Shown here one piece after another: positions 7,811-16,776 of a DNA stretch of 64,000 nt (its first letter is position 1; each line of letters opens with the position of its first letter). This stretch comes from Cryptosporangium arvum DSM 44712. Lineage in GTDB: Bacteria; Actinomycetota; Actinomycetes; Mycobacteriales; Cryptosporangiaceae. The notes beneath the pieces were generated by a model. The model was given only the letters and a program-made list of their open reading frames with translations, searched no databases and was not told the DNA's origin. The stretch covers positions 5,239,251 to 5,303,250 of the forward strand of contig NZ_KK073874.1 in assembly GCF_000585375.1 (NCBI RefSeq), in the 5' to 3' direction. The position numbers and the translations under genes were made by a program.

Positions 7811-8236
7811 TCAGGGCACGACCGTGACCGGCCACTTGCCGGCCTTCACCAGGCGGACGGCGAGCGATCCCACCCAGCGGTGGCCCGCGTGCGTCGACGC
7901 GCCGACCACGACCGCGTCGGCCCGTTCGTCGCTCGCCACGCGGCAGATCTCGGTGAACGGGTCACCGCGGACCGCGAGGAACCGCACGGTGACCCCGGCC
8001 CACGTCGCCGACGACTCGATGCTCTCGCGCAGCTCCAGGATCGTCTGCTCGACGGCCTCCTCGGCGACCTGCATCGCCTCCGGCGACATCGACGCGAGCG
8101 CGGGCCGCGAGGCGACGTACACGACGAGGAACTCCGCGCCCTGACGGCGGGCCAGCCCGGCCGCGTACGCCCCGGCCCGGACGGACGTGGGGCTACCGTC
8201 CACACCGGCCAACACGAGCCCACTCCGGCGTTCCAC
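7811..8236 (-). CDS. Universal stress protein (UspA family)
   Basis: 141 residues, a single Usp domain. It starts with the expected beta1 (LVLAGVDGSPTS) and ends with the ATP-binding loop VGASTHAGHRWVGSLAVRLV followed by WPVTVVP, matching the G-2x-G-9x-G(S/T) pattern of ATP-binding Usps. It should be a cytoplasmic ATP-binding stress protein. It follows the NDMA-type alcohol dehydrogenase on the same strand by 43 bases, so the two may be cotranscribed. Confidence 0.9.
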   Translation of the reverse strand: MERRSGLVLAGVDGSPTSVRAGAYAAGLARRQGAEFLVVYVASRPALASMSPEAMQVAEEAVEQTILELRESIESSATWAGVTVRFLAVRGDPFTEICRVASDERADAVVVGASTHAGHRWVGSLAVRLVKAGKWPVTVVP

Positions 8237-8279
8237 GGGACATCACTATGCCGTACCGCGGAACGCCGGAGTGCGGACT

Positions 8280-9392
8280 TCAGTGCTCGTGGATCACGAT
8301 GCCGCGCACGTTCTCGCCGTTGAGCAGATCGTCGTAGCCCTTGTTGACCTCGTCCAGGCGGTAGGTCCTGGTGATGATCTCGTCGAGCTTCAGGTTGCCG
8401 TTCTGGTACAGCCCGAGCAGCCGCGGGATGTCGGTGGTCGGGTTGCAGTCGCCGAACAGGCTGCCGCGCAGCTGCTTGCGGAACAGCGTCATGACCGACC
8501 CGGGCAGCTGGACGTTCACCGCGTCGAGCTTGTTGAGCGCGGTCAGCACGACGATGCCGGCCTTGCCGACCAGGTTGAAGCCGTCGCTGACGTTCTCGGT
8601 GGTGAGCAGGCCCGGGGTGAGGATCGCGGAGTCGGCCATCTGCCCGTGGGTGAGGTCGGAGACCGGCTGCAGCGCCTCACCGGCCGACGCGAACACGTGC
8701 GTGGCGCCGAGTTCCAGCGCCTTCGCGCGCTTGTTCTCCAGCGGGTCGATCGCGACGACGTTCTTCGCGCCGGCGAACGCCGAGGCCTGCACGGCGTTGA
8801 TCCCGATCCCGCCGACGCCGAGAACCACGACCGTGTCCCCGGGCTTCACCTCGGCGGTGTTGATCGCCGAACCCCAGCCGGTCGGCACACCGCACCCGAC
8901 CAGCACCGCCTTGTCCAGCGGCAGGTCGTCGTCGACCTTCACGACCGAGCTCTGGTGGATGACGCCGTACTGGCTGAACGTGCCGAGCAGGCACATCGCG
9001 CCGTACTCGCCGGAGCGGCCGGTGATCGGGAAGCGCCCGCCGGGCAGCGAGCCCTCGAGGAGCGTCGCCCCCAGGTCGCAGATCGACTGCTGGCCGTTCG
9101 CGCAGTACCGGCAGGTGCCGCAGTTCGGGATGAACGAGCAGACGACGTGGTCACCGGGCTTCACGCGGGTGACGCCCGGCCCGACCTCCTCGATGACGCC
9201 GGCCCCCTCGTGACCGAGCACCATCGGCAGCCTGGCCTCGAGGTCACCGTGGGCGATGTGGACATCCGAGTGGCACAACCCCGCGTAGAGGTACCGGATC
9301 AGCACCTCTCCGTCGCGCGGGCGGTCCAGTTCGACTTCTTCGATCTCGATCGGCTTACCGGGCTCGTAGACGACGGCGGCCTGGGTTTTCAT
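8280..9392 (-). CDS. NDMA-dependent (mycofactocin-type) zinc alcohol dehydrogenase
   Basis: Medium-chain alcohol dehydrogenase, 370 residues. Catalytic zinc ligands are C40 and H61 with E62 next to it. Structural zinc cysteines are C91, C94, C97 and C105. The Rossmann loop reads VLGVGGIG. The sequence style (start MKTQAAVVYEPGKPIEIEEV, later GCGVPTGWGSA) is that of the family whose NAD is non-exchangeable and is reoxidised by an external acceptor, mycofactocin in vivo and N,N-dimethyl-4-nitrosoaniline in vitro. The genome is therefore expected to carry an mft cluster elsewhere. It is divergent from an AraC-type regulator that may control it. Confidence 0.95.
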   Translation of the reverse strand: MKTQAAVVYEPGKPIEIEEVELDRPRDGEVLIRYLYAGLCHSDVHIAHGDLEARLPMVLGHEGAGVIEEVGPGVTRVKPGDHVVCSFIPNCGTCRYCANGQQSICDLGATLLEGSLPGGRFPITGRSGEYGAMCLLGTFSQYGVIHQSSVVKVDDDLPLDKAVLVGCGVPTGWGSAINTAEVKPGDTVVVLGVGGIGINAVQASAFAGAKNVVAIDPLENKRAKALELGATHVFASAGEALQPVSDLTHGQMADSAILTPGLLTTENVSDGFNLVGKAGIVVLTALNKLDAVNVQLPGSVMTLFRKQLRGSLFGDCNPTTDIPRLLGLYQNGNLKLDEIITRTYRLDEVNKGYDDLLNGENVRGIVIHEH

Positions 9393-9498
9393 GGGCGCTC
9401 CTCGCTCTGACGTTGAGCTGGATACGCCTCATCGTGACCCCGCGCCCGCCGATCCGGAACCCACTTCGTCAGAAACAATCGAGTCGTACGCTGCGGGC

Positions 9499-10392
9499 AT
9501 GGGCAGCTACCGGGGCGAAGCGGGGCTCCGCGCGTTCCGCGCCGAGCTCGCCGACACCCTCGTCGACCAGGACCTGGTCGCCGGCGAGGGGCCGTTCCGG
9601 GCCCGCCTCTCGGTCGCCGGGATCGGCGGCGTCGGGTTCGTCGACGCGGACGTCTCGCCGGTGCGCTCGCACCGCAGCGCCGGCGACGTCCCGGCCGGCA
9701 GCGGCGTGTTCCTGTTGCGGGCCCGGTCCGCGGACGGCGTCATCGAGCACCGGGGCGGCGCGGAGCCGATCCGGCCCGGGCGCCTGGTGGTGGTGCCGGC
9801 CGGCGAGTCGTTCGCGGTCTCCTACCGCGGCCCGGCCCGGCTCACGTTCCTCGCGGTGCCCGGCGCGGTCGTCGAGCGGCGCTACCCGCGGTTCGCCGGG
9901 CCGATCCGCGGCACCACGCTCTCGCCGTTCGCGCACCGGCTGTTCGGCGCGCTGCGCAGCGTCGCACCGGGCGAGGCCACGACCGCCGCGGCGGTGCTCG
10001 ACGCGCTGCTCGGCACGGTCGCCGGTGGGCTGGTGCCGTCCGGCCCGGCCGACGCGGTGCGCGCGGGCGCCGCCCGCCTCGTCGACGAGCACCTCGGTGA
10101 CCCGCGGCTCGGCGTCGCGTTCCTCGCGTCCCGGCTGGGGGTGTCGGTGCGTACCGTGCACCGCGCGTTCGCCGAGGGCGGCGAGAGCGCGGCCGCCTCG
10201 ATCCGGCGCCGCAGGCTGGAGGAGGGGGCCAGGCGGCTGCGTGACGGCACGCCGGTCGGCGTCGTCGCGGCCGACCTCGGGTTCGCCTCGGCGTCGCGCT
10301 TCGCCGAGCAGTTCCGGGCCCGCTACGGCTGCCCGCCGTCGCGGTGGCACGAGCGGGCGGACCCCGTGGCACGAATCGTGTCGCCGGGCTGA
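9499..10392 (+). CDS. AraC-family transcriptional regulator
   Basis: 297 residues from ATG 9499. It has an N-terminal AraC_binding_2-like cupin region and a C-terminal double helix-turn-helix: LGVAFLASRLGVSVRTVHRAF, then VVAADLGFASASRFAEQFRARYG-type spacing ending in the P-S-R-W motif. A longer in-frame start at 9391 would overlap the divergent ADH start and is less likely. It is placed to regulate the divergent alcohol dehydrogenase or the hydrolase/amidase pair downstream. Confidence 0.88.
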   Translation: MGSYRGEAGLRAFRAELADTLVDQDLVAGEGPFRARLSVAGIGGVGFVDADVSPVRSHRSAGDVPAGSGVFLLRARSADGVIEHRGGAEPIRPGRLVVVPAGESFAVSYRGPARLTFLAVPGAVVERRYPRFAGPIRGTTLSPFAHRLFGALRSVAPGEATTAAAVLDALLGTVAGGLVPSGPADAVRAGAARLVDEHLGDPRLGVAFLASRLGVSVRTVHRAFAEGGESAAASIRRRRLEEGARRLRDGTPVGVVAADLGFASASRFAEQFRARYGCPPSRWHERADPVARIVSPG

Positions 10393-10416
10393 CCAGCCGA
10401 TTCCTAGCCTCCGGGC

Positions 10417-11133
10417 ATGAGATTCGTACTCGTGCACGGGTCCTGGCAGGACGAGCGGTGCTGGGCCGGGACCGTCACCGCGCTGGAGAGCCAGGGCCAC
10501 GAAGCCCACACGCTGACGTTGCCCGGCAACGGCCACCGCGCCGAGCCGGGCGTCACGATGGCCGCGACCGCCGCCGCGGTCTCCGACCTGATCGAGGACC
10601 GGGACCTGACCGACGTCGTGCTGGTCGGGCACAGCTTCGGCGGTGCGGTGGTGCAGCTCGCCGCGCTGCGGGTGCCCGACCGGCTGGCCCGGCTGGTGTT
10701 CTACAACGCCTACGTGCTCGCCGACTCCGCGTCGGTGTTCTCGTACGTGCCGGCGTCGGCCGCGGCGGCGTTCGGGACGCTGGCCGCGCCGGACGGGACG
10801 CTCACGCTGCCCTGGCCGTACTTCCGCGACCACCTGCTCAACGACGCCGACGCCGAGACCGCGAAGCGCGCGTACGAGCTGACCTCGCCCGAGCCGCTGG
10901 CGCGCAGCGCGGAGCCGGTGGACCTGGCCGGGTTCGCGGAGCTGGCGGTGCCGCGGTCGTACGTCTACGCCTACGGCGACAACGTGTTCCCGGCGGCGGA
11001 GTTCAGCTGGCACCCGGGGATGTCGCAGCGGCTGGGCGACTTCCGGCTCGTCGTGGTGCCCGGCGGCCACGAGCTGATGTTCTCCGACCCCGGCGCGCTG
11101 GCGGTCGCGCTGATCGACGCCGGCCGGGAATGA
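10417..11133 (+). CDS. Alpha/beta-fold hydrolase
   Basis: 238 residues. The oxyanion region FVLVHGSW is at the N-terminus, the nucleophile elbow is GHSFGG with S73, and a C-terminal GGHELM supplies the catalytic His. The type resembles EstC/MenH-like small esterases (salicylate/nitrile-lyase-like hydrolases). No signal peptide. Its stop overlaps the ATG of the amidase (ATGA at 11130-11133), so both are translated together; they may act on one ester/amide substrate. Substrate unknown. Confidence 0.9.
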   Translation: MRFVLVHGSWQDERCWAGTVTALESQGHEAHTLTLPGNGHRAEPGVTMAATAAAVSDLIEDRDLTDVVLVGHSFGGAVVQLAALRVPDRLARLVFYNAYVLADSASVFSYVPASAAAAFGTLAAPDGTLTLPWPYFRDHLLNDADAETAKRAYELTSPEPLARSAEPVDLAGFAELAVPRSYVYAYGDNVFPAAEFSWHPGMSQRLGDFRLVVVPGGHELMFSDPGALAVALIDAGRE

Positions 11134-12605
11134 GCCTGCTCGACGCGCCGCTCGCGCGGATCGCGGCCGCGGTGCGGGCCGAGCCGGGCCTCGGCCCGCA
11201 GCTCGCCGCCGAGGCCAGGCGCCGGATCGCGGCGCGCCCGGAACTGGGCGCGGTCGTGGAGCTGGTCCCTCCGGCGGACGCGTCCGGAGCGGGTGGGGTC
11301 TTCGGGGCCGACGGGGCGCTCGGGGCCGACGGGGCGCTCGGGGCCGACGGGGCGCTCGCCGGGGTGCCCACGCTGCTCAAGGACCTGCAGGCCGACGCGG
11401 ACGACCTTCCGCTGCGGCGCGGTTCGCGGGCGCTGGCCGATGCCCGGCCGGTGGGTGACTCGACGCTCGTGGGGCGGCTCCGGGGCGCCGGTGCGGTGAT
11501 CCTGGGCCGCACCAACACCCCGGAGTTCGGGCTCGGCATCACGACCGAACCGGCGCTCTGGGGGCCGGTGCGCAACCCGTGCGATCCGGGGCGGTCGGCA
11601 GGCGGGTCGAGCGGCGGCGCGGCGGCCGCCGTCGCGGCCGGGCTGGTGCCGTTCGCGCACGCGACCGACTCCGGCGGGTCGGCGCGCATCCCGGCGGCCT
11701 GGTGCGGGGTCGTCGGGTTCAAGCCGAGCCGCGGGGTGAACCCGGCCGGCCCGCACCGGCTCGACGACTGGTTCGGGCTCAGCCACGAGCACGCGATCAC
11801 CCGCACGGTGGCCGACACCCGCCTGGTCCTCGCGGTGACCGCAGGCGCCGCGCCCGGCGAGTGGCTCCCCTGCCCCGCACCCGAGCGGGGAGTGGCGCCG
11901 CTCCGCGCGCCGAGCGGCGTGCCCGAGCGCGGAGCGGCGCCGGAACCTGGGGCGGTGCGGGTCGCGGTGCTCACCGCCGGGCCGTCCGGAGCCGCGGTGC
12001 ACCCGGCCTGGGCCGCGGCGGCCGACGGAGCCGCCGGGGCGCTCGCCGACCTCGGGCACGACGTCCGGGCCCTCGCGCCGGTGGACGAGGCGAGCCGGAT
12101 CGGGCCGCTGTTCGGCACGATCGCCGGTGCGCACCTCGCCCGCCTGGTGCCGCCCGACCGCGACGCGCTGCTCGAGCCGGCCGTCCGCGAGGTCGTCGAG
12201 CGGGGGCGGGGGCTACGCGCGACCGACCTGGTCGGGGCGCTGCACGACCTGCACCGGCTGGCCTTCGACCTGGCCGCGCGCTTCGCCGGGGTCGACGTGG
12301 TGCTGAGCCCCACCACGGCGTGGCCGGCGCCGCCGCTCGGCACGGTCACCACCGCGCGTCCGGCCGCGGAGCTGTTCGGGGAGATCTTCCGGCTCTCGCC
12401 GTTCGTCGCGATGTTCAACGTCACCGGCGGGCCGGGCATCTCGATCCCGTGGGGCCGGGACGGTGACGGCATGCCGGTCGGTGTCCATCTCGGAGCCGCC
12501 CCGGGTCGGGACGGCCTGGTGCTGACGCTGGCCGAGTCACTCGAGGCGGCCGCACCCCGAGGCGTCAGGGCGCGGCCGGGACGTCCAGGCCGATCACCCG
12601 GCTGA
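11130..12605 (+). CDS. Amidase (amidase-signature family)
   Basis: 491 residues, hydrolysing a carboxamide by the Ser-cisSer-Lys triad. Visible are K84 in TLLKDL, the GGSSGG signature at 158-163 (cis-Ser S161), and the nucleophile S184 in DSGGSARIPA. A short in-frame tandem repeat near the N-terminus (GADGAL three times, residues 59-76) is unusual for the family. The start overlaps the preceding hydrolase stop. The 3' end overlaps the converging marR gene by 41 bases. Confidence 0.92.
   Translation: MSLLDAPLARIAAAVRAEPGLGPQLAAEARRRIAARPELGAVVELVPPADASGAGGVFGADGALGADGALGADGALAGVPTLLKDLQADADDLPLRRGSRALADARPVGDSTLVGRLRGAGAVILGRTNTPEFGLGITTEPALWGPVRNPCDPGRSAGGSSGGAAAAVAAGLVPFAHATDSGGSARIPAAWCGVVGFKPSRGVNPAGPHRLDDWFGLSHEHAITRTVADTRLVLAVTAGAAPGEWLPCPAPERGVAPLRAPSGVPERGAAPEPGAVRVAVLTAGPSGAAVHPAWAAAADGAAGALADLGHDVRALAPVDEASRIGPLFGTIAGAHLARLVPPDRDALLEPAVREVVERGRGLRATDLVGALHDLHRLAFDLAARFAGVDVVLSPTTAWPAPPLGTVTTARPAAELFGEIFRLSPFVAMFNVTGGPGISIPWGRDGDGMPVGVHLGAAPGRDGLVLTLAESLEAAAPRGVRARPGRPGRSPG
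11304..11357 (+). repeat. 18-bp in-frame tandem repeat inside the amidase
   Basis: Three perfect tandem copies of GGGGCCGACGGGGCGCTC at 11304, 11322 and 11340 encode (GADGAL)x3. The length is a multiple of three, so copy-number change would not break the frame. Confidence 0.95.
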
Positions 12606-12999
12606 GCAGGGCACGCAACGTGTCCTGCTCGCTCTGGCTGAGCGCACCCAGCTGGTCGGCGAGCCGCGCGTCGGCGCGCTCCCCGACCCGGACCGCGGCC
12701 CCGCGGCCGCGCTCGGTCGGCACGACGAGCTTGGTGCGGCGATCGGCCGGCGACGGGCGGCGCTCGACCAGGCCGGCCCGGTGCAGGTCGTCGACGAGCG
12801 CGACGACCTGGCTCGGGTCGAGCGCCAGCACCTCGGCCAGGTCACGCTGGGAGAGCCCGGAGTCCGACTCGCAGACGAGCGCGAGGACCGAGTACTGACG
12901 GACCCGCAGCCCGTCCTCGGCCAGCGCCGCGTTCGTCGCGCGGACCAGCTGGCCGCTCGCCCGGGACATCAGGAATCCGATGTTGTCGACGAACGGCAT
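12565..12999 (-). CDS. MarR-family transcriptional regulator
   Basis: 144-residue winged-helix regulator. The reading head is SQRDLAEVLALDPSQVVALV and the wing ERRPSPADRRTK leads into LVVPTERGR, both typical of MarR. It is divergent from a four-gene acyl-CoA-type operon (13054 onward) with two inverted repeats between them. It therefore likely represses itself and that operon, with a CoA thioester or aromatic acid as effector (inference). Confidence 0.9.
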   Translation of the reverse strand: MPFVDNIGFLMSRASGQLVRATNAALAEDGLRVRQYSVLALVCESDSGLSQRDLAEVLALDPSQVVALVDDLHRAGLVERRPSPADRRTKLVVPTERGRGAAVRVGERADARLADQLGALSQSEQDTLRALLSRVIGLDVPAAP

Positions 13000-13002
13000 T
13001 AG

Positions 13003-13032
13003 ATGAGCTCCTCATTAATTGACACTCTCAAT
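13003..13032. promoter_or_regulatory. Candidate MarR operators (two inverted repeats)
   Basis: ATGAG-CTC-CTCAT at 13003-13015 and ATTGA-CACTC-TCAAT at 13018-13032 lie side by side in the short divergent region between marR (ATG 12999) and the SDR (ATG 13054). The second matches the TTGA-N5-TCAA style of many MarR sites. Binding would cover both promoters. Confidence 0.65.
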
Positions 13033-13053
13033 GGTTCACTCTAGCGTGGCCCT

Positions 13054-13953
13054 ATGGATCTGTCCGGCAAGGTAGCCATCGTCACTGGTAGTGGACGGGG
13101 CCTGGGTCTGGCCTACGCCCAGCGGCTCGCCGCCCACGGCGCGAAGGTCGTCGTGAACGACGTCGACGCCGCGGTCGCCGAGGCCGCGGTGAAGTCGATA
13201 TCCGGCACCGCGGTCGCCGAGGTCGTCCCGGTAGGCAGCAGCGAGGCCGCGCAGGCGCTCGTCGACCGCGCCGTCTCCGAGTTCGGCCGCCTCGACATCC
13301 TGGTGAACAACGCCGGCATCCTGCGCGACACCACGCTCTGGAAAATGACCGACCAGCAGTTCGACGAGGTCATCACCACCCATCTGCGCGGCACGTTCAC
13401 CTGCACCCGCGCCGCCGCGGTGAAGCTGCGTGAGCAGGGCGAGGGCGGGCGGATCATCTGCATCGGCTCCCCCACCGGCCAGGTCGGCAACTTCGGGCAG
13501 ACGAACTACGCCGCCGCGAAGGCCGGCATCGTCGGCATGGTCCGCACCTGGGCGATGGAGCTGGCCCGCGCCCGCATCACCGTCAACGCGGTGGTGCCGG
13601 TGGCCGCGACCGCGATGACCGAGACGCTGCCGTTCGTCAAGCCGTACATCGAGGCGCTGCGCAACGGCGAGGAGCTGCCGCCGTTCGCCCGGCGGGAGCT
13701 CGGTTTCGGCACGCCGGAGGACGCGGCCGGGCTGATCGCGTTCCTCGCCTCCGACGCGGCCGAGGGCATCACCGGGCAGGCCGTCGGCATCGGCGGCGAC
13801 CGCCTCGCGCTCTGGAGCCACCCCACCGAGGTGGCGGTCGAGTTCGCGGACGGCACCGGCTGGTCGGCCGACGCGATCGCGGACGTCTGGCCCGACCGCT
13901 TCGCCGCCTCCCAGCAGACCGTGGGGCAGCAACTGCCCGAGGCACCGCAATGA
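13054..13953 (+). CDS. Short-chain dehydrogenase (3-hydroxyacyl/3-oxoacyl type)
   Basis: 299-residue SDR, longer than the usual 250. It has cofactor loop TGSGRGLGLAYA, NNAG motif ILVNNAGILRD, and catalytic Tyr/Lys in TNYAAAKAG. The sequence style (VNDVD after strand 2, RDTTLWKMTDQQFD) is that of MFE-2-like hydroxyacyl-CoA dehydrogenases. The extra ~45 C-terminal residues also fit that group. It is first gene of a tightly packed operon: its stop overlaps the next start (13950-13953). Confidence 0.88.
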   Translation: MDLSGKVAIVTGSGRGLGLAYAQRLAAHGAKVVVNDVDAAVAEAAVKSISGTAVAEVVPVGSSEAAQALVDRAVSEFGRLDILVNNAGILRDTTLWKMTDQQFDEVITTHLRGTFTCTRAAAVKLREQGEGGRIICIGSPTGQVGNFGQTNYAAAKAGIVGMVRTWAMELARARITVNAVVPVAATAMTETLPFVKPYIEALRNGEELPPFARRELGFGTPEDAAGLIAFLASDAAEGITGQAVGIGGDRLALWSHPTEVAVEFADGTGWSADAIADVWPDRFAASQQTVGQQLPEAPQ

Positions 13954-14819
13954 ACGTCGACGCCCTGACCGCGATCGACGTCCACGTCCACGTCCACGCC
14001 GACCAGCACGGTCACCTCGCGCTGGACCCGGAGTTGTCGGGTGCGGCGGCGAAGTACTTCAAGGGCGAGCCGTACGACCCGACCGTGCCGGAGATCGCCG
14101 AGGACTACCGGCGCCTGAACATGGCCGCGGTCATCTTCACCGTCGACGCCGAGGCCGCGACCGGTCAGCCCGCGCTGTCGAACACCGAGATCGCCGACCT
14201 GGCCGCGCAGTACCCCGACGTGCTGATCCCGTTCGGGTCGATCGACCCGGCGCGGGGCAAGGCCGGGGTGCGCGCGGCCCGCCGGCTGGTCGAGGAGAAG
14301 AACGTCCGGGGCTTCAAGTTCCACCCGAGCTTCCAGAACTTCCTGCCCAATGACCCCGCGGTGTACCCGCTCTACGCGGAGCTCGAGGCGCTCGGCGTCC
14401 CGGCGCTGTTCCACACCGGCCAGACCGGCATCGGCGCGGGGCTCCCCGGCGGCCGCGGCATCAAGCTGCGCTACTCCGACCCGATGCTGCTCGACGACGT
14501 CGCCGCGGACTTCCCCGGCCTGACGATCATCATGGCGCACCCGTCGGTGCCCTGGCAGGACGCGGCGATCTCGGTCGCCACCCACAAGGCCAACGTGTAC
14601 ATCGACCTGTCCGGCTGGTCGCCGAAGTACTTCCCGCCGCAGCTCGTCCACGCCGCGAACCGCCAGCTCAAGCACCAGGTGCTGTTCGGCTCGGACTACC
14701 CGCTGATCCGCCCGGAGCGCTGGGTCGGCGACTTCGAGAAACTCGAGATCAAGGACGAGGTTCGTCCGCTGATCATGAAACAGAACGCGATCAAGGCCCT
14801 AGGGTTGGGCCGTGCGTAA
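13950..14819 (+). CDS. Amidohydrolase family 2 (TIM-barrel decarboxylase/hydrolase)
   Basis: 289 residues of the ACMSD/gamma-resorcylate-decarboxylase-like metal-dependent superfamily. It has an N-terminal DVHVHVH metal-binding motif (HxH), FKFHPS, the barrel strand ending ALFHTGQ, IIMAHPS, and the late Asp in LFGSDYPL. Such enzymes decarboxylate or hydrolyse aromatic and ring-cleavage acids. Both edges overlap neighbours (SDR by 4 bases, ligase by 8), so it acts in the same pathway as the acyl-CoA genes around it. Confidence 0.87.
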   Translation: MNVDALTAIDVHVHVHADQHGHLALDPELSGAAAKYFKGEPYDPTVPEIAEDYRRLNMAAVIFTVDAEAATGQPALSNTEIADLAAQYPDVLIPFGSIDPARGKAGVRAARRLVEEKNVRGFKFHPSFQNFLPNDPAVYPLYAELEALGVPALFHTGQTGIGAGLPGGRGIKLRYSDPMLLDDVAADFPGLTIIMAHPSVPWQDAAISVATHKANVYIDLSGWSPKYFPPQLVHAANRQLKHQVLFGSDYPLIRPERWVGDFEKLEIKDEVRPLIMKQNAIKALGLGRA

Positions 14820-16317
14820 CGCGGGCCTCGGGTCGTGGCCGGAGCGGCGTCGGACGATCTCGCCGCACCGGGACGCGCTGTGGTTCGAGGGCGTGACGAC
14901 GTCGCACCTGCAGTTCTCCGACCGGATCCGGCGGGTCGCGGGCGCGCTCGCGGGGCTCGGCGTCCGGCCGGGCGACCGGGTCGCGTGGCTCGGCACGAAC
15001 CATCCGGCCGCGCTCGAGACGCTCTACGCGTGCGGCCAGCTCGGCGCGGTGTGGGTGCCGGTCAACGCGCGGCTCACCGCGCCCGAGGCCCGCTACGTGC
15101 TCGAACACTCCGGCACGTCGGTCGTCGTCCACGGCAAGGACCACGGGCACGTCGCGGACGCGCTGCGGTCGCAGACGCACGTGCGCCACTGGGTGGCGGC
15201 GGAGCCGCCCACCGGTGACTCGCTGCCCTACGACGAACTGCTCACCGACCCCGAGTTCCGCGACCTGAACGTCGCGCTCGAGGACCCGTGCCTGATCATG
15301 TACACCTCGGGCACCACCGGGCGCCCGAAAGGCGCGGTGCTCACCCACGGCAACATGACCTGGAACGCCGTGAACCAGTTCATGGGCATGGACTTCGCGC
15401 AGGACGAACGCACGCTGGCGCTCGCCCCGCTCTTCCACATCGGCGGGCTCAACGGCACGGTGAACCCGACGCTCCTGCGCGGCGGCTGCGCGGTGCTCGT
15501 GCGCCGGTTCGACCCGGCCGAGACGCTCGCGGTGATCGAGGAGCAGCGGGTCACGTCGTTCTTCGCCGTGCCCACGATGCTCGACGCGATGTCGCGCCAG
15601 GACGGGTTCGCCACCCGGGACCTGTCGGCGTTACGCACGATCGGCGCCGCCGGTGCCCCGCTGCCCCTCCCGACGCTGCGCACCTGGCTCGACCGCGGCG
15701 TCACCATGCAGCAGTGCTACGGCATGACCGAGGCCGCGCCGGGCTGCACGGTGCTCGACTCGACCGACGCCGTGCGCAAGGTCGGCTCGGCGGGCAAGCC
15801 GGTGTTCTTCACCGACCTGCGGGTGGTCCGCCCCGACGGGACCGAGGCCGGCCCGGACGAGGTCGGCGAAGTCGTCGTGCAGGGCCCGAACATCATGGCC
15901 GGGTACTGGAACGACCCGGTGCGGACGTCCGAGGTGCTGGTCAACGGGTGGTACCACACCGGGGACGCCGGGTCGGTGGACGCCGAGGGCTACCTCTACA
16001 TCCGCGACCGCTACAAGGACATGATCATCTCCGGCGGCGAGAACGTGTACCCGGCCGAGGTCGAGTCGGCGTTGCTGGAGCTGCCCGGTGTGCTCGAGGC
16101 CGCGGTGATCGGCGTCCCCGACGAGAAGTGGGGTGAGGTCGGGCTCGCGTTCGTCGTGACGTCCGGTGACGCCACCCCGGACGCTCTGCGCGACGCGCTG
16201 CGCCAGCGGCTGGCGGGCTTCAAGGTGCCGCGCGAGATCCGGTTCGTCCCCGAACTCCCCAAGACCGCCACGGGCAAGATCTACAAGCCCGACCTCCGGA
16301 AGGAACTCCAGTCATGA
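14812..16317 (+). CDS. Acyl-CoA synthetase (AMP-forming, ANL family)
   Basis: 501 residues. It activates a carboxylic acid to its CoA thioester through an acyl-adenylate. The P-loop-like A3 motif YTSGTTGRPKG, A5 YGMTEAAPG, A7 WYHTGD, A8 YIRDRYKDMIISGGENVYP, and the catalytic Lys in KTATGKIYK are all present. The GTG start at 14812 lies inside the end of the amidohydrolase. Likely supplies the CoA ester for the neighbouring SDR and MaoC enzymes; chain length or aromaticity of the acid cannot be read. Confidence 0.93.
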   Translation: MRNAGLGSWPERRRTISPHRDALWFEGVTTSHLQFSDRIRRVAGALAGLGVRPGDRVAWLGTNHPAALETLYACGQLGAVWVPVNARLTAPEARYVLEHSGTSVVVHGKDHGHVADALRSQTHVRHWVAAEPPTGDSLPYDELLTDPEFRDLNVALEDPCLIMYTSGTTGRPKGAVLTHGNMTWNAVNQFMGMDFAQDERTLALAPLFHIGGLNGTVNPTLLRGGCAVLVRRFDPAETLAVIEEQRVTSFFAVPTMLDAMSRQDGFATRDLSALRTIGAAGAPLPLPTLRTWLDRGVTMQQCYGMTEAAPGCTVLDSTDAVRKVGSAGKPVFFTDLRVVRPDGTEAGPDEVGEVVVQGPNIMAGYWNDPVRTSEVLVNGWYHTGDAGSVDAEGYLYIRDRYKDMIISGGENVYPAEVESALLELPGVLEAAVIGVPDEKWGEVGLAFVVTSGDATPDALRDALRQRLAGFKVPREIRFVPELPKTATGKIYKPDLRKELQS

Positions 16318-16775
16318 GCACCACGACCACGGTGGCCGAACTCCCGAAGCTCGCCGGCACGGAGCTCGGCTCCAGCGACTGGTTCGAGGTCACGCAGGAG
16401 CGGGTGAACCTGTTCGCCGACTCCACCGGCGACCACCAGTGGATCCACACCGACCCGGAGCGCGCGAAGGCCGAGAGCCCGTTCGGTGGCCCGATCGCGC
16501 ACGGCTACCTGACTCTGTCGCTGCTGATCCCGATGTGGTCGCAGGTGCTCACGGTCACCGACGCGACGATGGGCGTGAACTACGGGCTGAACAAGGTGCG
16601 TTTCCCCGCGCCGGTGCCGGTGGGCTCCAAGATCCGGCTCACCGCGACGCTCACCGGCGTCGACGAGGTCGACGGGGGCTACCAGCTCACGGTCGCCGCG
16701 GTGATCGAGGCCGAGGGCGCCGCGAAGCCGGTGTGCATCGCCGAGCCGATCTTCCGGACGTACGGCCCGCGCTGA
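16314..16775 (+). CDS. MaoC-like (R)-enoyl-CoA hydratase
   Basis: 153 residues, single hot-dog domain. The hydratase motif FADSTGDHQWIHTDPERA carries the catalytic Asp/His pair (D40, H45). GPIAHGYLTLSL is the conserved substrate tunnel segment. It hydrates a 2-enoyl-CoA, complementing the hydroxyacyl-type SDR at the head of this operon. Its start overlaps the ligase stop (ATGA). It ends two bases from the converging ECF sigma gene. Confidence 0.92.
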   Translation: MSTTTTVAELPKLAGTELGSSDWFEVTQERVNLFADSTGDHQWIHTDPERAKAESPFGGPIAHGYLTLSLLIPMWSQVLTVTDATMGVNYGLNKVRFPAPVPVGSKIRLTATLTGVDEVDGGYQLTVAAVIEAEGAAKPVCIAEPIFRTYGPR

Positions 16776-16776
16776 G

